Positions 38,616-47,704 of a DNA stretch of 64,000 bases are shown piece after piece. Source of the DNA: [Muricauda] lutisoli (nom. illeg.) (GTDB taxonomy: Bacteria > Bacteroidota > Bacteroidia > Flavobacteriales > Flavobacteriaceae). A program made the translations under genes and the position numbers. The stretch spans positions 1,393,600 through 1,457,599 of the forward strand of contig NZ_JAFLND010000001.1 in NCBI RefSeq assembly GCF_017313105.1. Direction: 5' to 3'. Numbering within the stretch: the first letter of the stretch is position 1; each line of letters starts with the position of its first letter. The notes beneath the pieces are model-generated. The model did no database searches. It was not told the DNA's origin and saw only the letters and a program-made list of their open reading frames with translations.

Positions 38616-41600
38616 TTATTGCAACCCAACAATTTTCAGGTTCCTTGTGTTGCCCTGGTAATCTGTTATTTTTATTTCTGACGTATTGGATTTGTCGTAC
38701 TTCAGTTTTCTGGATGAATTTCCCAAATAAGTGTCTCCATAAGGGAACTCCTTTTTACGCTGTTTACCATCCGTCATGGTGATCACCGCAAAAGCATCGT
38801 TGGGTTTCAGTGATACGGAGGCCATGCCTACATTGTCGTACCCATAAGCCGACAGTTTTCCTGAATTCATTCCGATAAGCATGGCAGAACTGCCATCTTC
38901 CAGTTCTATGATAGCCGAGCCTTTTGCACTACCTGTTATCAAAAGACCGCTCTTGTCAGGGTTTACTACTTTAAAACCACCTTGTCCATCACCCAACAAG
39001 CAGTATCCGATGGAAGCATCACTTCTACCGATAAATGGCTCAATATCATACTGGTTGCCGGATACCAAAAGGTCTAAATTTCCATCACCGTTGAAATCAT
39101 CGGTCAACATTCCAAATACAGGTGAAAACTGAACCTCTTTTGGCAACTGCGTCATTGCAAACTTGCCATCACCTAAATTTTCTATGTAACTGGAAGCAAA
39201 ATCATAGACTTTCAATTGACCTGCGTCATTTAATCCTGCGGCTTCCTTCACATCATCAAAATCTGCCCTAGCATACGATTCATAATCCTTGAATTTGCCT
39301 TTCATGGCACTGATCTGGTCTACCAAGATATCCCTTGTATGGATGAGGTGCTCTTTGCCTTCTCGATAACAACTGATCAGGGGGTCTATTGTTCCATTTC
39401 CATCCACATCTTTGGTATAGATGGTTATGGGTTGCTCAGGAGAACATTTAAAGTCACTGTTCAGGCCAAAATTCCCGACCACATAATCCATATCGCCATC
39501 GGAATCAAAATCTCCCGAAGCAATACTGTTCCACCAGCCGTTGGTATATTCCAAACCGGTATCCTTGGTGATATCATTGAATTTGCCATTGTCGTTCTTT
39601 AAGAAAGTAACCTCCATAAACTCACCCACCAAAATCAGGTCAAAAAGTCCATCGTTGTCAAAATCGGTCCAAATGGCATCGCTCACCATACCCAGTTCTT
39701 GGTTGTCAAATGCTTCCAAGCTAATGTCCTTGAATCCATCAGGGTCATTTCTAAGCAGGTAACTTTTTGGACTTTTGGGGTAAAAACCATTGATGACCCT
39801 ACCTCCAACAAAGATGTCGAGGTCTCCATCATTGTCAAAATCTGCCAATTCCGCAGTGGAACCCCTAGATTTTCGGGTCAAGATATTACTACAGGTGAAG
39901 TTTCCATCACCATCGTTATAATAAATCACGTCGGTATAATCTTGACGTGCCATTTCCTCAATTCCTCCCCCATCTATGGATAAAAGGTCCAAATCACCAT
40001 CATTGTCCAAATCGGCAAAAACCACCCCCATATCTTCTCTTAACCCTGCACACTCTATGGATTTTTCTTCAAATTCGCCACCATTGACCTGTACATAGAG
40101 CTTTCCTGGTTTTTCCTTGGTACCACCGATATAAAAATCCTCCAAGGAGTCCCCGTTGATATCACCAACGGCGATTCCCGGGCCTAGGTTGGTATTCATT
40201 TTTAGTAAAGTGGTCTGTAATTTAAACTCATCAAAATCATCTTCCACATGTCTGTAATCGATACCCATTTCCTGTATGATCTCCCGAAACAATTTTGGAG
40301 ATTTTTTTGAGCTGCCTTCTTTATCAGTCGGTTCTGCATCGTTAATGTCCAAGGTCAATTTTTGATTTGCCCCTACATTATAAAGAGTCTGTGAGTTTCC
40401 ATTGGGCCATGTTACCAACAAGGAATCTATCTTATCTGAATTTCCAAGTCCAAAATGCATTTCAGCATCCATGGTAGACAGATATCCCCTAACAGTGGAC
40501 GCCAACTTATACTGGGATTTACCATCATGATAAATTCGGACTTCCGTTCCGGTCACGTCTTCGTTTGCTTCTCCTTTAAGATCAAGATTCAAGAAAAACG
40601 ATTGGTTTTCGGGAGTTGAGAATTCTATGGTATTGTTTTTATAAATGCTCGCGGGGTCGTCAATATTATTGATGACAAGATCTAGGTCTCCATCATTATC
40701 CAAATCTGCGAAGGCAGCTCCATTGGAGTAAAGTGGTTTCTCCAACCCCCATTCCTCAATCTTGTCCGTAAAGGTCAGGTCACCATTGTTCTTATAGATA
40801 TAATTAGACAGTTTCACTTCCGGAAGGTTGCTTACTCTTTCCAGTTCCCCTTGAATCAACTCATCTTCGGTTTGGTATTTTGCCGGTCTTTGGGTGTAAG
40901 ATTGATAATCCAAATTGGTAATGTCCCGTCTGTAGCCATTTGTTATAAAAATATCGTTTAGCCCATCGTTATCAAAATCGGCAATTAAAGGAGCCCAACT
41001 CCAATCGGTATTATAAATGCCGCTAAACTGTCCTATCTCACTAAAAGTTTGGTTCCCGTTGTTCAACTGCAGTGTATTCCTAACGTATTGTGGGGCATAT
41101 CCAATATTAATATTATGGGAGAAAACATCAAGACTTGGTTTCATCATGGTCTGTTTTATCCTTTCGTTACTGTTGGGGAACATATCCACCGTAAAAAGTT
41201 CAGGGTTGCCATCGTTGTTCAGGTCACCTACATCGTTACCCATGCCATTATAGCTCAAATGCCTAAAATAAGTGGTGAGCTGATCGGTAAAGGTTCCATC
41301 GTGATTATTAATGAACAAAAGGTCGTCGGTAAGAAAATCATTAGAAATATAAAGGTCCAACCATCCATCTTTATTTATGTCGCAAACAGAAACGCCAAGA
41401 CCAAAACCTTCCATAGTAATACCTGCATCCAATGAAATATTGGTAAAAGTTCCATCTCCATTATTTCTATACAACCGATCGGTACTATCTGCACTACCGT
41501 CGCTGGTTTTGTATTTAGAAGTATTTCTATTGTAATCTACCAAGGCATTGGTAAGAACATATAAATCGCGGTCTCCATCCTTATCGTAGTCAAAAAAAAT

Positions 41601-42122
41601 AGCTTGCACACTATATCCCGTATCAGCAATCCCATATTCTTCTGCCCTATCGGTAAAAGTACCATCACCATTGTTCACAAACATTCTATTGGCCCAATCT
41701 TCCCTTGGCCATTCACGAGTACCGCCACGACTTACATAAATATCCAATAATCCATCTTCGTTAATATCCGTCATAGTTACCCCATTGGACCAGCCAGTAG
41801 TAACAATATTGGCGGACTCACTGATATCTTCAAATTCAAGGTTACCTTTATTAAGGTAGAGCTTGTCCACCACCTGGTTACCTGTAAAATAAAGGTCCTT
41901 TAATCCATCATTATTGATGTCTCCCACACCTACTCCAGCGCCATTGTACATATATTCAAAGCCAACAATGTTCATCGTGTCGGATTCCACTAAACGATTG
42001 TTAAAGTCTACATGGGTGGTATTGGGTTCCAGTAATTCAAATAAATGTTTGTTATCCTCCTTTTTACCACAAGAAACAATGAGTAATAAAAGTAAAGGGA
42101 GTAATGTTCTGGATATCTTCAT
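38616..42122 (-). CDS. VCBS/FG-GAP repeat lipoprotein with ASPIC/UnbV domain
   Basis: A 1168-residue lipoprotein (lipobox IVSC, Cys near 18). The sequence is filled with FG-GAP/VCBS calcium-binding loops of the type DINNDGLKDLYF and DFDNDGLNDIFI, forming probably two beta-propellers. An ASPIC/UnbV domain lies at about 515-590 (VRGYLSTMDAEMHFGLGN). Such lipoproteins are frequent beside SusC/SusD pairs in Bacteroidota and are thought to be surface binding proteins; an enzymatic role is unproven. It diverges from the SusC gene across the 552-bp regulatory gap. Confidence 0.9.
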   Translation of the reverse strand: MKISRTLLPLLLLLIVSCGKKEDNKHLFELLEPNTTHVDFNNRLVESDTMNIVGFEYMYNGAGVGVGDINNDGLKDLYFTGNQVVDKLYLNKGNLEFEDISESANIVTTGWSNGVTMTDINEDGLLDIYVSRGGTREWPREDWANRMFVNNGDGTFTDRAEEYGIADTGYSVQAIFFDYDKDGDRDLYVLTNALVDYNRNTSKYKTSDGSADSTDRLYRNNGDGTFTNISLDAGITMEGFGLGVSVCDINKDGWLDLYISNDFLTDDLLFINNHDGTFTDQLTTYFRHLSYNGMGNDVGDLNNDGNPELFTVDMFPNSNERIKQTMMKPSLDVFSHNINIGYAPQYVRNTLQLNNGNQTFSEIGQFSGIYNTDWSWAPLIADFDNDGLNDIFITNGYRRDITNLDYQSYTQRPAKYQTEDELIQGELERVSNLPEVKLSNYIYKNNGDLTFTDKIEEWGLEKPLYSNGAAFADLDNDGDLDLVINNIDDPASIYKNNTIEFSTPENQSFFLNLDLKGEANEDVTGTEVRIYHDGKSQYKLASTVRGYLSTMDAEMHFGLGNSDKIDSLLVTWPNGNSQTLYNVGANQKLTLDINDAEPTDKEGSSKKSPKLFREIIQEMGIDYRHVEDDFDEFKLQTTLLKMNTNLGPGIAVGDINGDSLEDFYIGGTKEKPGKLYVQVNGGEFEEKSIECAGLREDMGVVFADLDNDGDLDLLSIDGGGIEEMARQDYTDVIYYNDGDGNFTCSNILTRKSRGSTAELADFDNDGDLDIFVGGRVINGFYPKSPKSYLLRNDPDGFKDISLEAFDNQELGMVSDAIWTDFDNDGLFDLILVGEFMEVTFLKNDNGKFNDITKDTGLEYTNGWWNSIASGDFDSDGDMDYVVGNFGLNSDFKCSPEQPITIYTKDVDGNGTIDPLISCYREGKEHLIHTRDILVDQISAMKGKFKDYESYARADFDDVKEAAGLNDAGQLKVYDFASSYIENLGDGKFAMTQLPKEVQFSPVFGMLTDDFNGDGNLDLLVSGNQYDIEPFIGRSDASIGYCLLGDGQGGFKVVNPDKSGLLITGSAKGSAIIELEDGSSAMLIGMNSGKLSAYGYDNVGMASVSLKPNDAFAVITMTDGKQRKKEFPYGDTYLGNSSRKLKYDKSNTSEIKITDYQGNTRNLKIVGLQ

Positions 42123-42438
42123 TGGTTAAGGCGTACTTTATTGTTGGGTTGAGATAATCGATAATTGCTTTTTGACGATATGACAAAAAACTTCTTTTAC
42201 CGTTATCGATACCGCAATATTATAAATTCTTGAGCTTTTTACATCATTTTTCTTTTTTTTGAAAAAAATCACTTTTTCCATCCCAATTGTTATTAACAAC
42301 ATATCTTTTTTCCAAAATTCAACGCTTTCCTTTTCTCTCCGAACAAGCGCAAAACCTTTAAAATCCAACTGTTAAGGAATTGTTAAGCAAATCTTAATTG
42401 ATTTTATCGATTATTCCTTGTTCTAAATTGTTTACTTT

Positions 42439-42452
42439 CGAAAACGTTTGCG
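42439..42452. promoter_or_regulatory. LacI-type palindrome in the SusC promoter
   Basis: CGAAAACGTTTGCG is a 14-bp inverted repeat with one mismatched pair, centred on AAACGTTT. It overlaps the predicted -33 element of the SusC promoter, so a bound protein would compete with or contact RNA polymerase. A near-identical site precedes pfkA (19586-19599). Confidence 0.5.
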
Positions 42453-42480
42453 ATAACCATAATATATACTGGTAATTTTG
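42447..42480 (+). promoter_or_regulatory. Predicted promoter for the SusC-SusD operon
   Basis: TTTG (42447-42450) and TAATTTTG (42473-42480) match the Bacteroidota -33 and -7 elements exactly, with a 22-bp spacer. Transcription would begin near 42487, about 190 nt before the start codon. Confidence 0.55.
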
Positions 42481-42674
42481 TGGATATAACAAAAATCTAG
42501 TTATCAATTTGTTTTTTCGAGAAAATAATGTTTTAATTTGCATTGACAGGTGTAGTGTTTTTTTAACATTATTTCACTGTTATCATAAAAAATTAACTTA
42601 AATTTTAACTATTTAAACTAAATCTTGTATTTAAATCTTGTACGTATTAACTAACTAGACAAACCACAACAATT

Positions 42675-45600
42675 ATGATTGAAAACAGTTGTTCATGGCC
42701 CAAACATGGAAGGCCATGTCTATCTTTTGCTCTAGGTTTTTTATTGATGCTGTTCAGCAGCACAGTAATCAGAGCCCATGAAAACCCATTGGATTTCACT
42801 CAGAGTCCAGACCAAACACAAGTTACCGGTACAGTAACCGATCAAAATGGGGAACCATTGATCGGTGCCAACGTATTGGTAAAGGGTACTACCAACGGAA
42901 CACAAACAGATTTCGACGGTAATTACACCATTAGCGCAGATGGAAATGCCACTTTGGTCTTCAGTTATGTTGGATTCTCAACACAAGAAGTAGCAATCAG
43001 TGGCAGGTCCGTAATCGATGTTTCGCTTATGGAAGACGCTAGTCAGCTTGACGAAGTGGTTGTACTCGGGTATTCTACGCAAACAAGAGGAGACCTAACA
43101 GGTTCCGTTGCTTCCGTAGATCTTTCCGAAGCGACCAAAGCGCCAATTGTGAATGCCGCAGAAGCATTGGAAGGTAGGGTTACAGGTGTATCCCTTATAA
43201 ACTCTGGTGTTCCAGGTTCCTCACCTACCATTCGTATTCGTGGTTTTGGTTCCACTAACGGTAACGACCCGCTTTTCATTATTGATGGGGTGCAGACCAC
43301 GGATGGTTCCATTTTAAATGCTATTGACCCAGCGGACATCCTTCAAATGAACGTATTGAAAGATGGTGCAGCATCTATCTATGGTGCAAGGGCATCCAAT
43401 GGTGTTGTTATTGTAACCACTAAAAACGGGGGCTACAATATGGAATCAGCTGAAGTATCTTTAGATATGTACACTGGTTTTTCCAGAGCAGCTAACCTTC
43501 CAGGTCTTTTAAACCCACAACAACATGCCCAAATGTTTTGGGACAGTTTCAACAATGTAGGTCAAGCGCCAACGCATGCGCAATATGGCGACGGAGCTTC
43601 TCCTGTAGTACCATCAACTATTTTAGGAGCACCAGAACCAGTAACTGCAAGAACAGGTGGTTCATGGTTTGATGACATTTTTAGAAGTGCACCGACACAA
43701 AACGTTTCCTTGCGTATGGAAAACGGTAACGCGGCTGCAAAGTACTCCATGACCGCTTCTTACTTGAATCGTCAGGGTATCCAATTGGAATCCTCTTTCA
43801 AAAGAGGGCTTACCAGGGTAAACTCTGAATTTAAGATTGGAGAAAAATTGAGAGTGGGACAACATTTAAATGTGTCCTTTGCCAACAGTAGCGCACCAAA
43901 AAATCCAAACACAAGTCTTGGTGGTAGCCCTGTGATGCTAGCGATGAGGAACTCCCCTCTTCTACCTGCATACACGGATGCTGGCAACTATGCCGGTACC
44001 TATTCCAACGCATTGGATTTGTCCAACCCTACCAACCCGGTAGCCGACCTTAGAAGAGCTGGTGATGATTTCTACAAGACTTTCAGAATCTTGGGAGACA
44101 TTTATGCGACTTATGAGATAATGGATGGACTTTCCGTTAAATCATCGATAGGTGGAGATGCAGAGCTTTTGAGTACAAGGGCTTTCTTGCCAACCAACCC
44201 AGAGCATTCAGAAGCTAGATCATCGAATTCTTTGACAGAATCTGACACAGACAGCTTTAACTGGATCTGGACAAATACATTAAACTTCAACAAAACCTAT
44301 GGGAAGCATAACGTAAATGCACTTGTAGGTCTTGAAGCAGTTGAAAACAGAAGTAAGTTTAAGTCTGTGACTGTTACGGATTTCTTGTTCGAAACACCAG
44401 ATTATTATCTTCCTAACACCGGTACGGGAGACCCAATTGTGGGTGCAGGTGATAATACCACCTCTCTTTTCTCTGTTTTTGGAAGTGTAAACTACTCTTT
44501 CGACAACAAATATTATCTAACGGCTACGCTACGTAGAGATACTTCCTCTAATTTCTTGGGCAACAATCAAAGCGATACGTTCCCTGCGATTAGTGCAGGT
44601 TGGTTGTTGAGCGAAGAGGATTGGTTCGATTTGGGTATCTTAAACCGTGTGAAGTTAAAAGCTTCTTATGGTGAGTTGGGTAACCAACAAGTTCCTGGAT
44701 TCAACCCAACAATTACCCAAGCTCGTATTGATGTTGGACAATCCAACTACGCCTTTAACGGTTCGGGTGCCCCTACAACAGGTGCAATTGTATCGGCCAT
44801 TGGTAATCCAAACTTGAGATGGGAAACCTCTCAAACAAGCAATGCTGGTATTGAATTGGGCTTTTTGGATAATAAGTTGAGCGTGGAATTCGAATTGTTC
44901 AAGATTACAACAGAAGATTTGATTGCACAGGATTTACAGTTGATCAGTACAACTGCTCCAGATGCGAACGCTCCTTTTGTAAACTTGGGAAGTATTGAGA
45001 ACAAAGGTTTTGATTTGGCCATTGGCTATAGGGACCAAACCGATTCTGGATTCTCCTATGGTGTTGATGTAAATGTTTCCTCTTATAAAAACGAGGTTAC
45101 CGATCTTATCTACGATCAGCAATTTGGTAACCCTGGATTTAGGGGTGGTGCCATTACCGTTACCGAAGTAGGTCAACCTATTTCTTACTTCTACGGTTTT
45201 GATGTCATTGGTATTTTCCAGAGTGAATCAGAAGTAGGTTCATCTCCAGACCAACAATTTGAAAACGATGCCGACGGTGTTGGCCGTTTCAAGTATAGAG
45301 ATGTAAACGATGATGGTGTGATCAACGATTCCGATAGAACTAGAATTGGTTCTCCTCACCCAGATTTCACCTATGGTATCAACCTTAATCTAGGTTATAA
45401 AAATTGGGATCTATCTGCATTCTTCTCAGGTGTACAAGGAAGGGATGTTTATAACTATTCCAAGATCTTTACGGACTTCCCAACGTTCTTCTTCGGTAAC
45501 AGAAGTACCAGAACATTGGATTCTTGGAGTTCCAGTAATACCAACGCAACACTTCCTGCTCTTGGAACGTCTGTTGTGAACCGTGAAACAAGTCCAAACT

Positions 45601-45875
45601 CTTACTTTGTGGAGGATGCCTCGTACTTAAGGTTGAAAAACCTACAAGTGGGCTATTCGCTTCCAGACTCTGTTTTGGACAAAGTTGGTATGAACCAAAT
45701 TAGATTGTACCTTCAAGCATCCAACCTGTTTACTATAACAGATTACAATGGATTAGACCCTGAAATTCCAATTCTTGTGGCAGGTGGTGCCGTGGACAAC
45801 CTTACACAGGGAATCGATACAGCTCCTTATCCATTGGCTCAAGTTTATACGTTTGGCGTTAACTTAAAATTCTAA
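42675..45875 (+). CDS. SusC/RagA-family TonB-dependent outer-membrane transporter
   Basis: A 1066-residue protein with a signal peptide, then a carboxypeptidase-regulatory-like domain at about 48-125 (VTGTVTDQNGEPLIGANVLVKGT). A TonB-box-like DEVVVLGYSTQ follows, then the plug domain (LEGRVTGVSLIN, IRIRGFGSTNGNDPLFIIDGVQ) and a barrel ending in VYTFGVNLKF with the terminal aromatic. It imports glycans or other large substrates handed over by its SusD partner, driven by TonB. The SusD gene begins 6 bp downstream. The substrate cannot be read from sequence; the adjacent GH3 enzyme suggests a beta-glucoside or xyloside. No anti-sigma or two-component regulator is adjacent. Confidence 0.95.
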   Translation: MIENSCSWPKHGRPCLSFALGFLLMLFSSTVIRAHENPLDFTQSPDQTQVTGTVTDQNGEPLIGANVLVKGTTNGTQTDFDGNYTISADGNATLVFSYVGFSTQEVAISGRSVIDVSLMEDASQLDEVVVLGYSTQTRGDLTGSVASVDLSEATKAPIVNAAEALEGRVTGVSLINSGVPGSSPTIRIRGFGSTNGNDPLFIIDGVQTTDGSILNAIDPADILQMNVLKDGAASIYGARASNGVVIVTTKNGGYNMESAEVSLDMYTGFSRAANLPGLLNPQQHAQMFWDSFNNVGQAPTHAQYGDGASPVVPSTILGAPEPVTARTGGSWFDDIFRSAPTQNVSLRMENGNAAAKYSMTASYLNRQGIQLESSFKRGLTRVNSEFKIGEKLRVGQHLNVSFANSSAPKNPNTSLGGSPVMLAMRNSPLLPAYTDAGNYAGTYSNALDLSNPTNPVADLRRAGDDFYKTFRILGDIYATYEIMDGLSVKSSIGGDAELLSTRAFLPTNPEHSEARSSNSLTESDTDSFNWIWTNTLNFNKTYGKHNVNALVGLEAVENRSKFKSVTVTDFLFETPDYYLPNTGTGDPIVGAGDNTTSLFSVFGSVNYSFDNKYYLTATLRRDTSSNFLGNNQSDTFPAISAGWLLSEEDWFDLGILNRVKLKASYGELGNQQVPGFNPTITQARIDVGQSNYAFNGSGAPTTGAIVSAIGNPNLRWETSQTSNAGIELGFLDNKLSVEFELFKITTEDLIAQDLQLISTTAPDANAPFVNLGSIENKGFDLAIGYRDQTDSGFSYGVDVNVSSYKNEVTDLIYDQQFGNPGFRGGAITVTEVGQPISYFYGFDVIGIFQSESEVGSSPDQQFENDADGVGRFKYRDVNDDGVINDSDRTRIGSPHPDFTYGINLNLGYKNWDLSAFFSGVQGRDVYNYSKIFTDFPTFFFGNRSTRTLDSWSSSNTNATLPALGTSVVNRETSPNSYFVEDASYLRLKNLQVGYSLPDSVLDKVGMNQIRLYLQASNLFTITDYNGLDPEIPILVAGGAVDNLTQGIDTAPYPLAQVYTFGVNLKF

Positions 45876-45881
45876 AAAAAA

Positions 45882-47573
45882 ATGATAAAGAGAATATTTC
45901 TTATTGCTTTACTAATAGGCACAACATTTGCGTGTAAAGATGATTTTACAGAGCAGCCTGCCGTTGGTGTATTGTCCGAAGAGGCAACCGCCAATGAAAC
46001 AGGAGTGAATCTTCTATTGACGGGTGCCTATTCTGCTCTAGACGGTGTACGATTGAACCAATTGGGTAATGGTTTTGCCATTTCCCCGGACAACTGGTGG
46101 TGTGATGCCATGTCAGATGATGCCCATAAAGGTAGTACCGATGGGGATCAAGTTGAGTTGTTCCAGTTGGAAACCTATGATATCCAAACAAGTAACCCAT
46201 ATATTTTAGGTAAATGGATGTCTTTATATGCCGGTGTAAACCGTGCCAATGCAGTTATCTCATTGGTTGCCTCCATAGAAGAAGGTGATTTCTCCGCCCA
46301 ATTGGCAGAGGCCCGTTTTCTAAGAGGATATTTCAACTTTGAGCTTCAGAAAATGTTCGGTAATCCAGCATATATTTCTGAAGAGAACTATGCAAATGTT
46401 GAATTCAATCAACCCAACTCAGGAGCTATCTGGAGTCAGGTTGAAGCGGATTTCCAATATGCAATCGATAATTTGCCAACTTCTCAATCAGAAGCAGGAA
46501 GACCAACTTCCTGGGCCGCTAAGTCCTTTATGGGTAAAACACAGCTTTACCAATCCAATTGGGGAGCTGCACTTACCTTGTTTCAAGATGTGATCAACAA
46601 TGGTCCATATAGCTTGAATGCTGAATTTGTAGACAATTTCAATGCTGCAGGTGAAAATTCGCCAGAATCCATTTTTGCAGTACAATATGCTGCTGATGGT
46701 GGACAATCCCTAAATGGTAACCAAGGTGGAACATTGAACTTCCCTGGTGGTGGACCAATCAATACCTGCTGTGGTTTCTACCAACCGACTCAGGATTTGG
46801 TAAATGCCTTCCAAACAGATGGAACCGGTTTGCCTTTGTTGGACACATATAACCAAACAGATGTTACAAATGATCAAGATGTTGCCACTGACGAACCATT
46901 TACACCACATACTGGGCCGTTAGATCCTAGATTGGACTATACAGTAGGTCGTAGAGGAATTGATTACAATGGATTTGGTATCATGCCCGGTCAAGAATGG
47001 ATTCGTGCAACAGATGCTGATATTTCAGGACCTTATTTAGCTGCAAAGAACATGTATCAGGCCGATGAGCTGGATGCCAGTCAAGGAACTGGAGCATGGG
47101 GGCAACAGCACTCAGGACTTAACTATGCTATAATGCGCTATGCAGATGTATTGCTTATGGCTGCAGAAGCTGCGGTTGAGACCGGTGACTTACCAACAGC
47201 TCTAACCTATATAAACGAAGTAAGGAACAGAGCCAAAAATTCTTCATATGTATTAAATGAAGCTGGTGATGCCCCTGCTGCTAATTACCAAATTGAGCCT
47301 TATGGGGCTTTTGCAAATGCTGATGAAGCAAGAAAAGCTGTTAGGTTTGAAAGAAGATTGGAATTAGGAATGGAAGGCCACCGTTTGTTCGATTTGAGAA
47401 GATGGGGCGTAACTGTTGATGTATTGAATACATACGTTGTCAATGAAACCAGAACCATTTCAACACTAGATTCCAAGGTAAGAGATTACCAAGCGTTTAT
47501 GGACTTGTTCCCAATTCCGGTTACGGCCATTGACCTTAGTGGTAATGTTCTTACTCAAAATCCAGGGTATTAA
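45882..47573 (+). CDS. SusD/RagB-family surface glycan-binding lipoprotein
   Basis: A 563-residue lipoprotein (lipobox TFAC, Cys18). It has the TPR-like SusD fold pattern with ARFLRGYFNFELQKMFGN near 145-162, YADVLLMAAEA near 420, the family hallmark FERRLELGMEGHRLFDLRRWG near 490-510, and the C-terminal FPIPVTAIDL. It sits as a lid on the SusC transporter at the cell surface. Sub-family and ligand are not evident. It is followed by a strong terminator, so the operon proper is SusC-SusD. Confidence 0.95.
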   Translation: MIKRIFLIALLIGTTFACKDDFTEQPAVGVLSEEATANETGVNLLLTGAYSALDGVRLNQLGNGFAISPDNWWCDAMSDDAHKGSTDGDQVELFQLETYDIQTSNPYILGKWMSLYAGVNRANAVISLVASIEEGDFSAQLAEARFLRGYFNFELQKMFGNPAYISEENYANVEFNQPNSGAIWSQVEADFQYAIDNLPTSQSEAGRPTSWAAKSFMGKTQLYQSNWGAALTLFQDVINNGPYSLNAEFVDNFNAAGENSPESIFAVQYAADGGQSLNGNQGGTLNFPGGGPINTCCGFYQPTQDLVNAFQTDGTGLPLLDTYNQTDVTNDQDVATDEPFTPHTGPLDPRLDYTVGRRGIDYNGFGIMPGQEWIRATDADISGPYLAAKNMYQADELDASQGTGAWGQQHSGLNYAIMRYADVLLMAAEAAVETGDLPTALTYINEVRNRAKNSSYVLNEAGDAPAANYQIEPYGAFANADEARKAVRFERRLELGMEGHRLFDLRRWGVTVDVLNTYVVNETRTISTLDSKVRDYQAFMDLFPIPVTAIDLSGNVLTQNPGY

Positions 47574-47617
47574 ATAGTTTAATTGAGTTTAGTTAAGCGT
47601 TTTTCGTTTAGTACCTA

Positions 47618-47647
47618 TGGCCTTGTATTGCTACAAGGCCATTTTTT
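47618..47647 (+). terminator. Rho-independent terminator after SusD
   Basis: TGGCCTTGTA and its exact reverse complement form a 10-bp stem with a 4-nt loop, followed by six T. It ends the SusC-SusD transcript and separates it from the GH3 gene. Confidence 0.85.
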
Positions 47648-47673
47648 GTTTATAAAATGCTTGATTACCTTTA
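47645..47673 (+). promoter_or_regulatory. Possible promoter for the GH3 lipoprotein gene
   Basis: TTTG (47645-47648) and TACCTTTA (47666-47673, one mismatch to TAnnTTTG) are 17 bp apart. The TTTG lies at the end of the terminator T-run, so this is tentative. Confidence 0.3.
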
Positions 47674-47704
47674 AATAATCCAAAACAATAAATAAAACAA
47701 TACT

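Larger units (their letters stand above)
42123..42674. other. 552-bp AT-rich divergent regulatory gap between VCBS lipoprotein and SusC genes
   Basis: No gene is supported here: the short minus-strand frame at 42138-42368 lacks any recognisable domain or good start. The region is strongly AT-rich with A and T tracts at 42241-42275. It contains a LacI-type palindrome and a Bacteroidota-type promoter reading toward SusC. The remaining 190 bp before the SusC ATG would be an unusually long untranslated leader; I saw no riboswitch fold in it. Confidence 0.7.

Noticed and set aside
42138-42368. A 76-residue minus-strand frame in the regulatory gap
   Set aside because: It is Lys/Phe-rich from A and T tracts, has no domain, and sits where a promoter for the VCBS gene is expected.
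42453-42674. Riboswitch or small RNA in the SusC leader
   Set aside because: No conserved riboswitch core or strong hairpin with a U-run could be seen by eye.
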